Shown piece by piece: positions 35,393 through 46,560 of a stretch of 64,000 bases of DNA. The position numbers and the translations under genes were made by a program. Each line of letters opens with the position of its first letter. Position 1 is the stretch's first letter. The stretch is from Ashinkailepas kermadecensis (taxonomy: Eukaryota; Arthropoda; Thecostraca; Neolepadidae), in assembly GCA_034440615.1 (NCBI GenBank), contig JAOTOM010004325.1:62001-126000 (forward strand). Reading direction: 5' to 3'. The notes beneath the pieces were generated by a model, which worked only from the letters and a program-made list of their open reading frames with translations, was not told the DNA's origin and did no database searches.

Positions 35393-35485
35393 GCACCTCC
35401 TGGTATATTGAAGGTCGTATGCTTTCTTTACACGCAATGTCTAAAACCCAGGAGCATCTAAGAGCCATTCTTCGTTGTATTAAAC

Positions 35486-35531
35486 TTTAGTATTAGTACC
35501 CAGGTTGAACCTGGGTACTAATACTAAAGGG
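35486..35531. repeat. PLE-2 right target duplication and 49-bp palindrome
   Basis: TTTAGTATTAGTA, then CCCAGGTTGAACCTGGG and the mirrored TACTAATACTAAAGGG. As it stands, bases 35488-35529 form a near-perfect palindrome centred on 35505-35507, abutting the right arm of the large palindrome. Confidence 0.75.
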
Positions 35532-36469
35532 TACAACGGAATCTAGTAGGTATTCTAGTTCCAGCCCTAGTGACGTCATCAGGAATGTGCGAGATTTCTA
35601 GTGGAATCTACCAGAATTGTGGTATATACGGTGACGTCACGTAAACGTTCCAAATACGTTTTAAAATCTGGCTAAGATTCATCTGTGGCGCAGCGAAGAC
35701 ATCAGAGTGTTGTTGTGGTTGGGCATACGGTGTTTCTGATTGTTGGTACGGGAGATTGAAATATGAGGCTGATGAATATTGTTTGGATTCCTAGGTTATT
35801 GAACATGCTCTTATGTTTCGTGCATAATTTCTTTAGTTCATAGGATACAACAACCCTCAACCTGTTATCGTTCATAACCCTTAAAGTTTCACGAATTGAA
35901 ATTGAAACCATAGCTGGATTTGCCAAATGTGAACCTAGGCTTACCGGTAAATTTATGCTTTAATGTGTTTTATGAATCCTTGGAATTAATAATTCCAATG
36001 CAATGTTTATGAAGGTACCTAAGATGATGGGATCACTCATTTTCTGTGCAAATACTTCAGGTTGTGAGCAAAATAACACCAAAAATGGCTTTAATTTCGG
36101 TAGCATAACATTATAAATAAATGTAAAAAAATGACGCATAACCAAACCTAACCTCTCCTAACCTCCCTTTGGAGAAAAAGCTTCGCTAGCCATGTCTTGG
36201 AATATTATAATCTTGAATGTGCCATGAACACCAGATGAAAGCAACATACATGTTATGACAGATATAACAGTAATTAAATGCCCACTGCCCAGCATAGGGA
36301 AACCATTAGATGGCACTAAAAAGTAAGCATATTTGGCGTGACATGTGCCCCACTATCTGCTCTCTAGCCCTGTGTGAAGTAATAAGAAGGTAAAATATTT
36401 TGTAGAGTAAGTGGGAAGTATCTTCGATGCAGGTTATCAAAATTGAGTTGAAAATTATGTCTGTGTGTC

Positions 36470-36472
<3 letters not shown>

Positions 36473-36551
<79 letters not shown>
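36473..36551. repeat. (TA)n microsatellite, right arm, inner
   Basis: About 80 bp of pure TA repeat; the left arm has only a short ATACTGATACACAG sequence at the mirrored place (about 27865), so the tract expanded after the arms formed. Confidence 0.9.
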
Positions 36552-36554
<3 letters not shown>

Positions 36555-37717
36555 GGAATTGCTCCAGAGCTTTAAGGGCAGCATTAAAGTGCATTTTTGA
36601 TGGAAATATCCTCATTTCCAACTATGATGCTTTTATCAACTCAATTTGCTTGTGAATTACCATGCATAATTAATGACATTTTCTTACTGGAGTGCATATG
36701 CATTGGAGCATTATTTCTGCATGGTCACATCATATACTGTAAATTTTAGTAACTTGAGGTGCACTGTGTGCATTAGCTGGTTCAGTGACCCATGACCCGT
36801 AAAGGAAAAGGCACACTTAGTGCACTTGGGATAAGAATTGGACTAACTGCAGTGCAAAAGATGCTATTAAGAAGAGGATTTGTGGCCATGCATGCATACA
36901 AAGATAAATAACCCACTAAGCCACCTCTGTTTATGACAAGTAAGGTGCTTTTTTCTGAGATTGCAAACAATTTCCGCATTTGGTAGGAATAACTGGTAGT
37001 AATGTTGGAGAACAGCATTAATTATATCTGTGGTCTTCTCTTATTCTAAAATAGTGCGGAAAAGTGGCTGAAACATGTCCGTGTGTATTCATGCCAATAT
37101 TATAAGCTTCAGTATGTTGGATATTCGATTTCAGCTCAATTTCAATTGAAGTTGCGTCAGTTCAGGGAGGGGGTTGGTCACCTTGTGGCCTCACTCTGGG
37201 ATGCACTCATGGTCAGTGCTATCGACAGGCCTTCAAGGCTGGTGCAGGGGAAAAGTTAAGCTTTTTATCGAAATGTTTGTTTGAAAAAACAAGGAATCCA
37301 CAGCTTTAAGCTGCAGTGTTTTGAGGTTGTGGGAGGAACTGCTACTGTTCACACCACCTTCCCTTCCCCAACAACAGAAACACCTATATTTAATGGGCTG
37401 GATTTTACATTGGAGGTCTAAGCCCCTCTCAGTGATTAAGGCTCAGTGTTCACACATCCCAGTTAGAGTAGCGTGGACAGTGGCGTACCTAGTATTTGCA
37501 TGTGGGGGCAAACGGATTTTGAGGTGGCTCAAGCAACACTCATACAAATAGTCGCCGGATTTGGACCAGTATTTTTCATAAGTACCCATTCTTGTTTTCT
37601 GCTAAGATGAGTAGGAACAACTGAATTTGGCGCTGCAAGGTGCCAAGCCTATTACCATCGTTCCAAGGTCAGTGGATTTCAACCCTCTCCCTCCTCTTCA
37701 AGTGCTTCCGAAATGGC

Positions 37718-38087
<370 letters not shown>

Positions 38088-38928
38088 ATTATTATACTAT
38101 AGATTACTGGGGTGCAAAATACATGAAGTTAATGGGAAGCCCGACAACGATGGGATGCATGCTCCATGGTACCTCATGTCAAAAGTTTAAATTATTAGGG
38201 GACAGAGCTAACACTGAGGGGCATTTTGCCTTCAAAAATATATAAAAGAACACCCCTGGTCTTGACGCATATGAATGAAAAATGGAAAACAATCCTGAAA
38301 ACCGGCTGCAGGTTCCGTATCCGCACATGGGTGGTAAGGGCGTGACATTCTACCCGGTATCGGTACCTCCGCCTGTAGACTGAATATAATGTTGGCCCCT
38401 TTTCCTGGCCGGAGGGGTACCAACTTTCTCATGGGAGGCACATGCCACCAGTAGCCCCACCCTTGTTTACGCCCTTGCACCGAGTGGGGAGGAATTATGT
38501 TGCAACATTGATATCTTACTTGCTCCTACCCCTCCTTTCCAGCCGTGATCTTCAGTTGGCCTGTCTCATCATACTTCTACTACTCGTGGCACCGCGCGAT
38601 TCCTGCGGCGCTCGACATGCATGCAGTCAGCGTAGGTCCAAGCAAAAAGTCATAGTGTGAAGAGAAAATAAAGCTCATATTCTTGAACAAGATTCTTCAA
38701 GCTTTCCGATCAACTCAATTTTGTCCCATTTTAATGGTATTTAAGATAGAAAATATCGTGTGGAAAACACGGAAGTTTGGCTGTAGCGCCTGCGGGACCG
38801 AGCAATTGTCCAGCCCATGTGACGTCACCGGTTGCCAAACGATATTGGAGGGCCCCGTGTTTCGCGGCTCTGGTCCGCCCTAGTAGAAGGTGTGCTCCTG
38901 GTGTGCTCCACAGCCCAGAGTATATTAA

Positions 38929-39940
38929 CCCGCGCACGTCCGGGGGGGGCAGATATCTGCCCCCCCCCCTGCGGTTTTTCCTACTTTGCCGCCATACTAA
39001 TCGGGTTAACAAGGCCAAACCTCGCATGGCTGCTCATTGGTCTTTTCCGCATATCCTCAGAAATGTTTGACCCTGGGTCATCTCAAGTCAGGTCACCAGG
39101 TCAGGCGAAGTGACCTAATGTCCCTCCGAGTTCTAGGTGGCATCACTCCCACAATAATCGGGCGATTGATTTCAAACTTATATCACGTCATGATCTTATC
39201 AGGGTCTATAATATGTATGTCACGGTTTTTTCGTAGCGTTGACCTGAGGTCAGGTCGTGGCCATGGCTTACCCATTATAGGCCTATGGAAAAATATACAA
39301 ATGTTTCCTGGTTACATATTTGCTCTCGGAATGACCTCCAACCATTATGGCGTGTAGTTGGAAGCTATTCGCAATGCTATCGCTGACATTTTTGCTCAGT
39401 GGCCCCACCAAGGTCAGCTGAGGTCACCTGAAATCACTAGCATATTTCTGCGCATTATATCGCAATGCATTGAGCTAGAAGGCTGAAATTACCGCCATTG
39501 TGCTTGTATCGCCAAGACGTGTCGATTGATATATTACATGACCTCCCTACTCTACCCCATGACCTTGACCTGAGGTCATTGTTTCGGTGACCCATCTGTT
39601 GACCTGACCTTAAATTACACAGCGTATGTCAATAGCACATTTCAAGGGCTGTCGAATAGCATTTGCAGTTTTTTTTTCTATCTGTTACAGGTCCTGAGAT
39701 ATGTGCCAATATCTGAGGGTCCCACCCGATATGGTCGAATTTGACATATGATGACCCAGTGACCTAAATATTGACCTGAGCGAGAAAATGACAGAAATAC
39801 TTTCGATAGAGGCTGTCACCAGCTATCCAAAGCCGTTTTCCGTTTGTCGCTACCTAGCATAGTTCTCGAGATCTTAGGGGGGGCAGACGTCTGCCCCCCC
39901 GGACATGCGAAGTTGGCGCGGACCGCCGGACGTGCGAGTG
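38929..39940. mobile_element. TTAA-flanked non-autonomous element, 1012 bp, rich in AGGTCA sites
   Basis: TTAA at 38925-38928 and 39941-39944 flanks CCCGCGCACGTCCGG and its inverted match CCGGACGTGCGAGTG. Next to each end is an internal hairpin, GGGGGGGCAGATATCTGCCC at about 38943 and GGGGGGCAGACGTCTGCCCC at about 39879. It is related to 12913-13883 by its ends, TTAA flanks and repeated AGGTCA/TGACCT sites (TGACCTGAGGTCA at about 39240 and 39564). It is non-coding. Confidence 0.75.
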
Positions 39941-39944
39941 TTAA

Positions 39945-40597
39945 AGAACGGGTACACCCAAGTTTAGTATATTCTCAGATCTAGTATATACTGTGCCTTG
40001 GTGACGTCACAGCTAGAATATGCGATATTCTACTAGAATGTGGTGGACATCTGGCGGATTATAGAATCCTATAGTATAATATTCCAAATCTAGCAGATTC
40101 CTGGCAATTGGTGATATAGTGCCGCAACCGCGGCAAAAACTTCACGTGCTTCGTTTTTCTTATTTTTCTATAATTTTCATTAGAAAAGAGCATATGGTAC
40201 TATGGCATGCTTTACTTTCTCCTGTATTCAGCTGACACGAGAAAGCAAAGTATGACACGAAAAAGAGTACAAAGAATGAGAAAGAACGTTCAATTTCATT
40301 TAACAGCAGCTTCCTTTTCTGCCGAAGCTCGATTCACGACTGGCCTTGAGGGCCAGCCGGTCGTCATGGCAATGACTTAGGCCCCGCCCACCGGGAGTCG
40401 GCCGGCCGGTTTTGTGTAGTGTCCTCGTTTACCGGCAAGGAAACATACTTTTTCGGGATGACACAAGTAAAAACGATCCGGATTCGTATGTATAATTTTT
40501 CAGGCATTCTCATGGTATCAAATTTTCCTGCATACAATTAAAATTTGCTGCGTAAAGCCGTGGAAAATATTGGCTATTTTGGCTTGAGACGCACGCA
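39945..40597. other. Unassigned; CRE-type site and arm-like fragment
   Basis: Bases 39960-40120 resemble the inner end of the large palindrome arms (CTAGTAGATTC-like motifs and GGTGACGTCAC at 40001). A GC-rich block with GGCCGGCCGG occurs near 40400. No gene was recognised. Confidence 0.35.
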
Positions 40598-40649
40598 AAG
40601 TGCTGCCGAGTATCGTCTTGGCTAGCCAAGGCGATACTCGGCAGCACTT
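40598..40649. repeat. 52-bp near-perfect palindrome
   Basis: Arms of 26 bp, AAGTGCTGCCGAGTATCG onward, meet at GGCTAGCC with a single mismatched pair (T against G at arm position 19). It has no spacer, so it could extrude as a cruciform or be the footprint of a foldback event. Confidence 0.9.
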
Positions 40650-41121
40650 GACGTAGCGCTACATCACAGACCCGGAACAACTTGACCCCCGCCACAGCCC
40701 AGGTCCGCCACAGTGGACGGTGTGCTCTGCGACCCTGGCCCGCCACGGTGGACGTCAGGGTCGAAAAAACGGGCTTTTCCTGGATTTTGCCATCCATAGC
40801 ATCATCCTCTTCAAACAATTATTCTCCATGTTTCCTCCATGTGTTTTCAATTTGGACGTCTGATGGTGTTGTTGGACAATTAATTGCCCCGTGGTAAAGT
40901 GTTCAAGATTCACCTGAAGCTTCAAAGTGAGATTCTGATGCTAAGGTTTGAGGGAAAATATCCTCTCCGTATTCCATCACTGATAAATTGTCCTCTCCCC
41001 ATCCAGGATTGCAAAGTATAAATTCAACCCTGGTAGACGGTGCGTTCTCCACGGCTAGTCGCGGCTTTGCATCATCTTTCGGAGCAGTTTTGTGTGCATT
41101 AGTTGTCAATTTCTCCGCATT
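40650..41121. other. Unassigned spacer
   Basis: CCGCCACGGTGGACG and CCGCCACAGTGGACG repeats occur near 40690-40755. No gene was recognised. Confidence 0.3.
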
Positions 41122-41124
41122 CTA

Positions 41125-42848
41125 GGGTCTGTTCCCGTCGCTCCACTAACCTCCACAAACCTCCACTGGTCGTTCCCGTCGCAAATCCATGGAGATTTTT
41201 CCTCCACCAACCTCCACCAGTGGAGCAAAAGCTCCACCAGCCCAGAAGCAGGGTCCAATTGTGATTTTTCAGTTGAGCTCAATCACGGCGCACTTGCGCC
41301 ATATATTTGCGCGTAAACAACGTCCTCCCATCATACAAATCTCATCTTCATGCATCAACTGAATACCAGGATCATCCTCCGCAAAGGAAATATTAAATTA
41401 CTACAACTATGAACAATAATCGAAGTAACAGATGCAGACCACAAACATGTTTTTTTAGGCCTTTGATCTACGTCATTCGGCCTAAGGGAAGATGTTACTT
41501 TACCGGCCGGATCCGCCGCAATTCCTGTGCCCAGAAGTACCGCCGTTTTCCTGGCGCCGACTAAAATCCTACTCGAGCCCGATCGGCGAGGTCGGGCAAG
41601 TTGAGATGAGGAAAAGTCAGCATCGGGTAGAGAAGCGCCTCGGGGCCGAGGGAGCCCGGCGGGTCCAGACACGAGATTATATGCTGTACGTTAAGAAGGC
41701 AGGCCAAACCGCAAAACAGGGGGAGACGATGCTCAACCGAGAGGAAAGAGAGATTGCCTGGTTCATCCCATAGGCGAAAAGGACGTGTGCCCCCCGCAGT
41801 CTGAGGACACATACATAGCCAGAAATAAAGACAAATTTGGGACTTTGTAAAACAAGGCATACCATGTACATTGTGCGATCATCTGGACAAACATTTGAAA
41901 GGCAATTTGGCCAATTTATGATACAGCGCCAAATGCTTCCTTTTTGTCGGGGAATTCGCACCGCTGTCAGCTGATTTCTCCACCAAGCTCCACCGGTCGT
42001 TCCCGTGGGCCAGTAGTCGGTTTTACAGCGGAACTTTGCTCCCAGGTCCCGTGGCCTCAGGAACAAGATAGAGGGAGAAGACCCGGCATAGTGATCTGCA
42101 TAAATTAAAAGCGACCACCAAATATAATTCTCGCATCAGTTTTAACAACAAAATATGTTTTACTATTGACGCTGCTGAAATAAGTAGAATTAAACTTACG
42201 AATATCAGCAAATTGCAATACGCTTTCTAATTTACGTCGAGACTGCACTCAGCTCTACGGTATCTGGCAGCCGACGGATGACTGCCAGATGACAAATTGG
42301 CGCTGTGGTTAAATTAGCGAAGGATGTGGTTATAAGCCAATTTCCTGAGCAACGGTACAGAAAATGATAACAAAAGTACACTTAATCGATGGCAACCAAG
42401 TTATAAATCCACACCTGATACTGCCGACATGCTCACGTCGCACAACTAATAAATATTAACAACACACCCCACGAGTAGGACGCTCGTGCACCGACTGATT
42501 TGTTGCCTGCCGCGTACTGGGATATAGGTTTCGGAATATAAAATGGTTTAAGGAAAATTATACTAAAACAATCAGTCTAAAATCGTTTTATTCTCACTAC
42601 CAAGAAACAAGTTTTGTCAATGAAAAAGCTGAGAAAATTGAGCGAAATCAATTCTTGTTAATAATAAATGTTCTTCGGTGTACTTTTTTAGTTCATGTCC
42701 GGAATGTTTAGGTGAAGCAAGGAATGACTTGGAAGGATGAAAAGCGACTAGACGGGAGAGCAAATTGCCGCTGTAAAACCGACTAGTCTCAACTAGCCTC
42801 CACTAGCCTCCACTGAGTTCCTTCTGGTGGAGCCACAGGAACAGACCC
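41125..42848. mobile_element. PIF/Harbinger-like element with CTA target duplication, containing a nested MITE
   Basis: The ends are GGGTCTGTTCCCGTCGCTCCAC (left) and its inverted match GTGGAGCCACAGGAACAGACCC (right), flanked by CTA at 41122-41124 and 42849-42851. A three-base duplication and GGG-type ends fit PIF/Harbinger-type elements. The interior is non-coding, and a 768-bp TA-flanked element is inserted at 42016. Confidence 0.7.
42016..42783 (+). mobile_element. TA-flanked MITE, copy 1 (768 bp)
   Basis: The terminal repeats GTCGGTTTTACAGCGGAA and the inverted CCGCTGTAAAACCGAC are flanked by TA (42014-42015, 42784-42785). It is non-coding. A nearly identical inverted copy is at 44724-45492. 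TA flanks suggest a Tc1/mariner-type source. Confidence 0.8.
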
Positions 42849-42851
42849 CTA

Positions 42852-43033
42852 CCGTTCACCTTACCATTAATAGGTACCAATGTCGGTAATCTTTACATTT
42901 CGGCCGACACATACTGCCAAGGTTAGTGATTTGTAAAGAGGTGTATAGTGTGGAACAGTGACGTCACAGAAGTCAGGCAAGTGACGTCACAGGAGTCGGG
43001 TGTCGGTAAAGATTACCACCCAACCTAGACTAA
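42852..43033. repeat. Inverted-repeat arm with two CRE sites
   Basis: Bases 42873-42945 are the reverse complement of 44155-44225 (TTTCGGCCGACACATACTGC block). TGACGTCA occurs at 42959 and 42982 in the repeated context AGTGACGTCACAG.AGTC. Confidence 0.7.
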
Positions 43034-44011
43034 GGGTGCGTTTGCAGCTCGGATAATAATTTCCGCGAGGACGGAAAATTTTCCGTCCGGCGTTCGGAGC
43101 TCACAGCCGGATCCTGCCGGGTTTACAAATATCAAACACAAATAGTGCGCTCGTGAGTCAAATGTGGTGACCGTGCTACACGCCGCACGCTTGCTCGCAT
43201 CGCCAGTGTACTTGCCGTGAGTTCAGGAGTGGTTGACGGGGTTTGGGCGGGTCTAGTAGAAGTTTATTCATCTGGGATGAACAGTCCAGTAAACATGCCG
43301 ATGGCGGCATGTGTCGAGGCGAGCTTGGCATCTCGTTAACGGTATGCCGACATCGGGCGGTTCTCGGCCCGACATCGGTATACTGACTTGGAATATCAAA
43401 CACGGATGTTGATTTATTAATATTATTAGGGGGTGGGGCGATACATGAAAGCAATGAGCAACCCGAAATGGATTGGGTTGCTCCATTGGAACCCATGTTA
43501 AAAGTTGAAATTATTGGGTGGGGGCAAAGCAAACATTGATGGGAAATTCCCCTTCCAAAGTACATAAACCCCCTGATATCAACATATGTTGGGTTCAATT
43601 CAAGATATCAATAGCGGCCAGCTGACGTCGGACCGATGTCCGACATTTCACTCCCGAGACGATAGCGGGCCCCTAGTGCCCCGACAGCAGTCCGACATCT
43701 TCCCGACATCGGCTACATGTCGGCTGATAAATCTGATAATAAGTCTGATAAATCTAAACAGTCTGCTTCGGAGCAAAATTGGTCTATGGCACGCGGGCAT
43801 TGATCTCTGAAAATGCGCCATTATGCGCCAGAAGTGCCGCTAATGCTAGTGACGTCACACAGATCCTGTAGATTTCGTCTGAAAAATTTTCCGCAGGATC
43901 CGAATAATTTTCCGGATCCTGTGAGCTTCGAACGGTGAATTGGCAGATCTGATCCAAAAGTATGACGTCACACGGAAAATTTTCCACAGGATCCGAGCTC
44001 CAAACGCGCCC
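43034..44011. mobile_element. PIF/Harbinger-like MITE with TAA target duplication (978 bp)
   Basis: The terminal repeats GGGTGCGTTTGCAGCTCGGAT and, inverted, GGGCGCGTTTGGAGCTCGGAT are flanked by TAA (43031-43033, 44012-44014). The empty site CTAGACTAAGATAATGTAGC is preserved in a related repeat at 59320-59340, proving the borders. The interior carries AAAATTTTCC palindromes near both ends, a family Z segment in reverse (43411-43575) and TGACGTCA at 43850 and 43963. Confidence 0.88.
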
Positions 44012-44150
44012 TAAGATAATGTAGCATAATATACAAAATGTATGATAGCATAATGTAATCTAACCTAACCTAACCTAACCTAACCTAACCGGAAAACCAG
44101 AATCCTCCGAAGCAAATTTTTCGGCAATGACGTCATGAAATAAATGCGAC
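44012..44150 (+). repeat. Family W copy with pure (TAACC)6
   Basis: TAGCATAATATA.AAAATGTATGATAG precedes six perfect TAACC units (44061-44090) and GGAAAACCAGAATC. The same order is at 46389-46550 and 59326-59420. TGACGTCA lies at 44128. Confidence 0.8.
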
Positions 44151-44154
44151 ATTG

Positions 44155-44723
44155 TATGCGACATATCTTTCCAAATCACTAACCTTGGCAGTATGTGTCG
44201 GCCGAAAGGCAAAGATTACCCCAATGTCACCCATGCATTAATATTTCCCAATTCGTCGCAGCCATTGAAGCTGCTTGAGACACAGCTGCTCTTGTTGTGC
44301 ATTTCGATCGATGGATATTAATGCCATCAGAAAAGCAAATTTTGTCAGCAGCGAGACTGATTTACTTCCGCTAGGGGTAGGTAGGATTACAGGTACTGAC
44401 AGCAGCGTGGCCAGAAATGCTTTTGGGTGCGGCACCCTTCTGGCCTTATTCGTGTCCCTCGCACCTATATGAAGACTCCTTACGTCTGCCATGTGTTTCT
44501 AGTGTCCGCCATTTTGCACCTCTTTATGTTTGCTCTTTATCTTTATATGCTTTATATTTGCTTTATATAACAAGGTCCGGAAACACGAAGTCGGGTCATC
44601 TCGGATCATTGTTTGTTCACACAAGGTCATGGTGTACTATTTCGGTGGCTCTAAAACCGAATTAAAATTTCAATTCACAAGGAACAGTAGCATTCGGCAT
44701 AAGATGACATTGCAGGCACAATA
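44155..44723. other. Inverted-repeat arm, then unassigned spacer
   Basis: Bases 44155-44225 mirror 42873-42945. The rest (44226-44723) shows no gene or repeat that I recognise. Confidence 0.45.
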
Positions 44724-45492
44724 GTTGGTTTTACAGCGGAAATTTGCTCTCCCGTCTAGTCGCTTTACATCCTTCCAAGTCATTCCTTGCTTCAACTAAA
44801 CATTCCAGACATGAACTAAAAAAGCACATCGAAGAACATTTATTATTAACAAGAATTGATTTCACTCAATTTTCTGAACTTTTTCATTGACAAAACTTGA
44901 TTCTTGGTGGTGAGAATAAAACAATTTTAGACTGATTGTTTTAGTATAATGTTCCTTAAACCATTTTAAATTCCGAAACCTATATCCCAGTACGCGGCAG
45001 GCAACAAATTAGCCGGTGCACGAGCGTCCTACTCGTGGGATGTGTTGTGATTATTTATTAGTTATGCGGCGTGAGCATGTCGGCAGTATCAGGTATGGAT
45101 TTATAAACTTGGTTGACATCGATTAGGTGTACTTTTGTTATCATTTTCTCTACCGTTGCTCAGGAAGTTGGCTTATAACCGCATCCTTCGCTAATTTAAC
45201 CACAGCGCCAATTTGTCATCTGGCAGTCATCCTTCTGCTGCCAGATGCCGTAGAGCTGAGTGCAGTCTCGACGTAAATTAGAAAGCGTATTGCAATTTGC
45301 TGATATTCGTAAGTTTAATTCTACTTATTTCAGCAGCGTCAATAGTAAAACCTATTTCGTTATAAAAACTGATGTGAGAATTATATTTGCTGGTCGCTTT
45401 TAATTTATGCAGATTACTATGCCGGGTCTTCTCCCTCTATCTCGTTCCTGAGACCACGTGACCTGGGAGCAAAGTTCCGCTGTAAAACCGAC
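44724..45492 (-). mobile_element. TA-flanked MITE, copy 2 (769 bp)
   Basis: Inverted copy of 42016-42783 with the same ends (GTTGGTTTTACAGCGGAA / CCGCTGTAAAACCGAC) and TA flanks at 44722-44723 and 45493-45494. Near-equal length and high identity mean both copies are recent or were kept alike by conversion. Confidence 0.8.
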
Positions 45493-45494
45493 TA

Positions 45495-46219
45495 ATGTCA
45501 CCAAGGCAGCGGACGCACACAAAAATCCCAACTCCACGCACAAGATGGCAGTGTAGAATATCCATAATACTTGACCTGACCGAACACCATTGACCTTGTC
45601 ACATATTTGAATGCAGAATGTCTATATCATTCTTATATCATGTTCTGCACAAAAGTTTTCCCCTTACTGTGATAAGAAAAGATAATTTGACCTGACCTCT
45701 GTTTAGTAACCTTGACCTTAATTGAAATTTTGGAAAAGCAGAGTTATTTGATTTGATGAAAGAACAGCATGATCTGGATTTGGTACTGCTATGCTGCAAT
45801 TACTGGGAATGGTGGCATTTTGGAGATTTTGGAATATTATCCTCCTTGGTCCATCCCAAGTCAATTTCAAGGGGAATTATAAATCAGATTGGTGAATGAG
45901 CTCAAGAAGGCAAATATGGTGGGGTCCAAGCACCACCAAAGGTGTATAAAAATCTGCACTACCTTTTCGAAGGAAAGGATTACAAGTACTAACAGGGTTG
46001 CAGTGAAAATGCTCCTGTTGCAACCCACCTGGTGCGGGGCCCATTCCAATTCCACCGATTTGAAAACTTGAATTCTGACATTATTCCTACTTTCCGAAGT
46101 TTGAAGTTTCCAAAGTCTGAACCCTGACATTATTCCTACTTCTGGGGAAAAAGTATGGTAAAATTTGGGTAAATATCAAGATCAAGGTAAAATGTGTCTT
46201 TTTGAATTTTTTTTAATGG
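45495..46219. other. Unassigned; AGGTCA-family fragments
   Basis: TTGACCTGACCGAACACC at about 45570 and TTTGACCTGACCTCTG at about 45690 resemble the AGGTCA-bearing TTAA family but no ends are visible. Confidence 0.35.
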
Positions 46220-46560
46220 TATGCTTTCTGACCTGATGAAGATGATGCAGTCACTCATTTTCACAGCAAATGATTACTTTTAAGTCATATACCCTAGGGG
46301 TAAATATCAAGATCAAGATAAAATGTCTTTTTTTTGTTGTAATGGTATGCTTTCTGACATGATGAAGATGATGCAGTCACTCATTTTCAGCATAATATAT
46401 AAAATGTATCATAGCATAATATAATCTAATCGAACCTAACCTAGCCTAACATAACCTAACCTAGCCTAACATAACCTAACCTAGCCTAACATAACATAAC
46501 ATAACAAAACATATCGTAACCTAACCTAACCTAAACGGAAAACCAGTATACACAATATGC
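46220..46560 (+). repeat. Family W copies with long TAACC/TAGCC/TAACA array
   Basis: The block TGGTATGCTTTCTGACCTGA is duplicated (about 46220 and 46340). It is followed at 46433-46533 by about 100 bp of CCTAA-type units with ACATAA variants. Confidence 0.7.

Larger units (their letters stand above)
31668..35485. mobile_element. Penelope-like element PLE-2: head-to-head pair in one 13-bp target duplication
   Basis: TTTAGTATTAGTA flanks the whole block (31655-31667 and 35486-35498), so it is a single insertion. It consists of a nearly full-length minus-strand copy (31668-about 34275) and a plus-strand copy (about 34276-35485). The plus copy keeps a short N-terminal piece, jumps at a short microhomology (near 34312) to the C-terminal part, and ends at the same terminus. 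Both outward ends carry the same hammerhead-like sequence. Confidence 0.85.

Noticed and set aside
44061..44090. Interstitial telomere or chromosome-end fusion
   Set aside because: The TAACC run lies at the same internal position of a dispersed repeat family, so it is part of the repeat.
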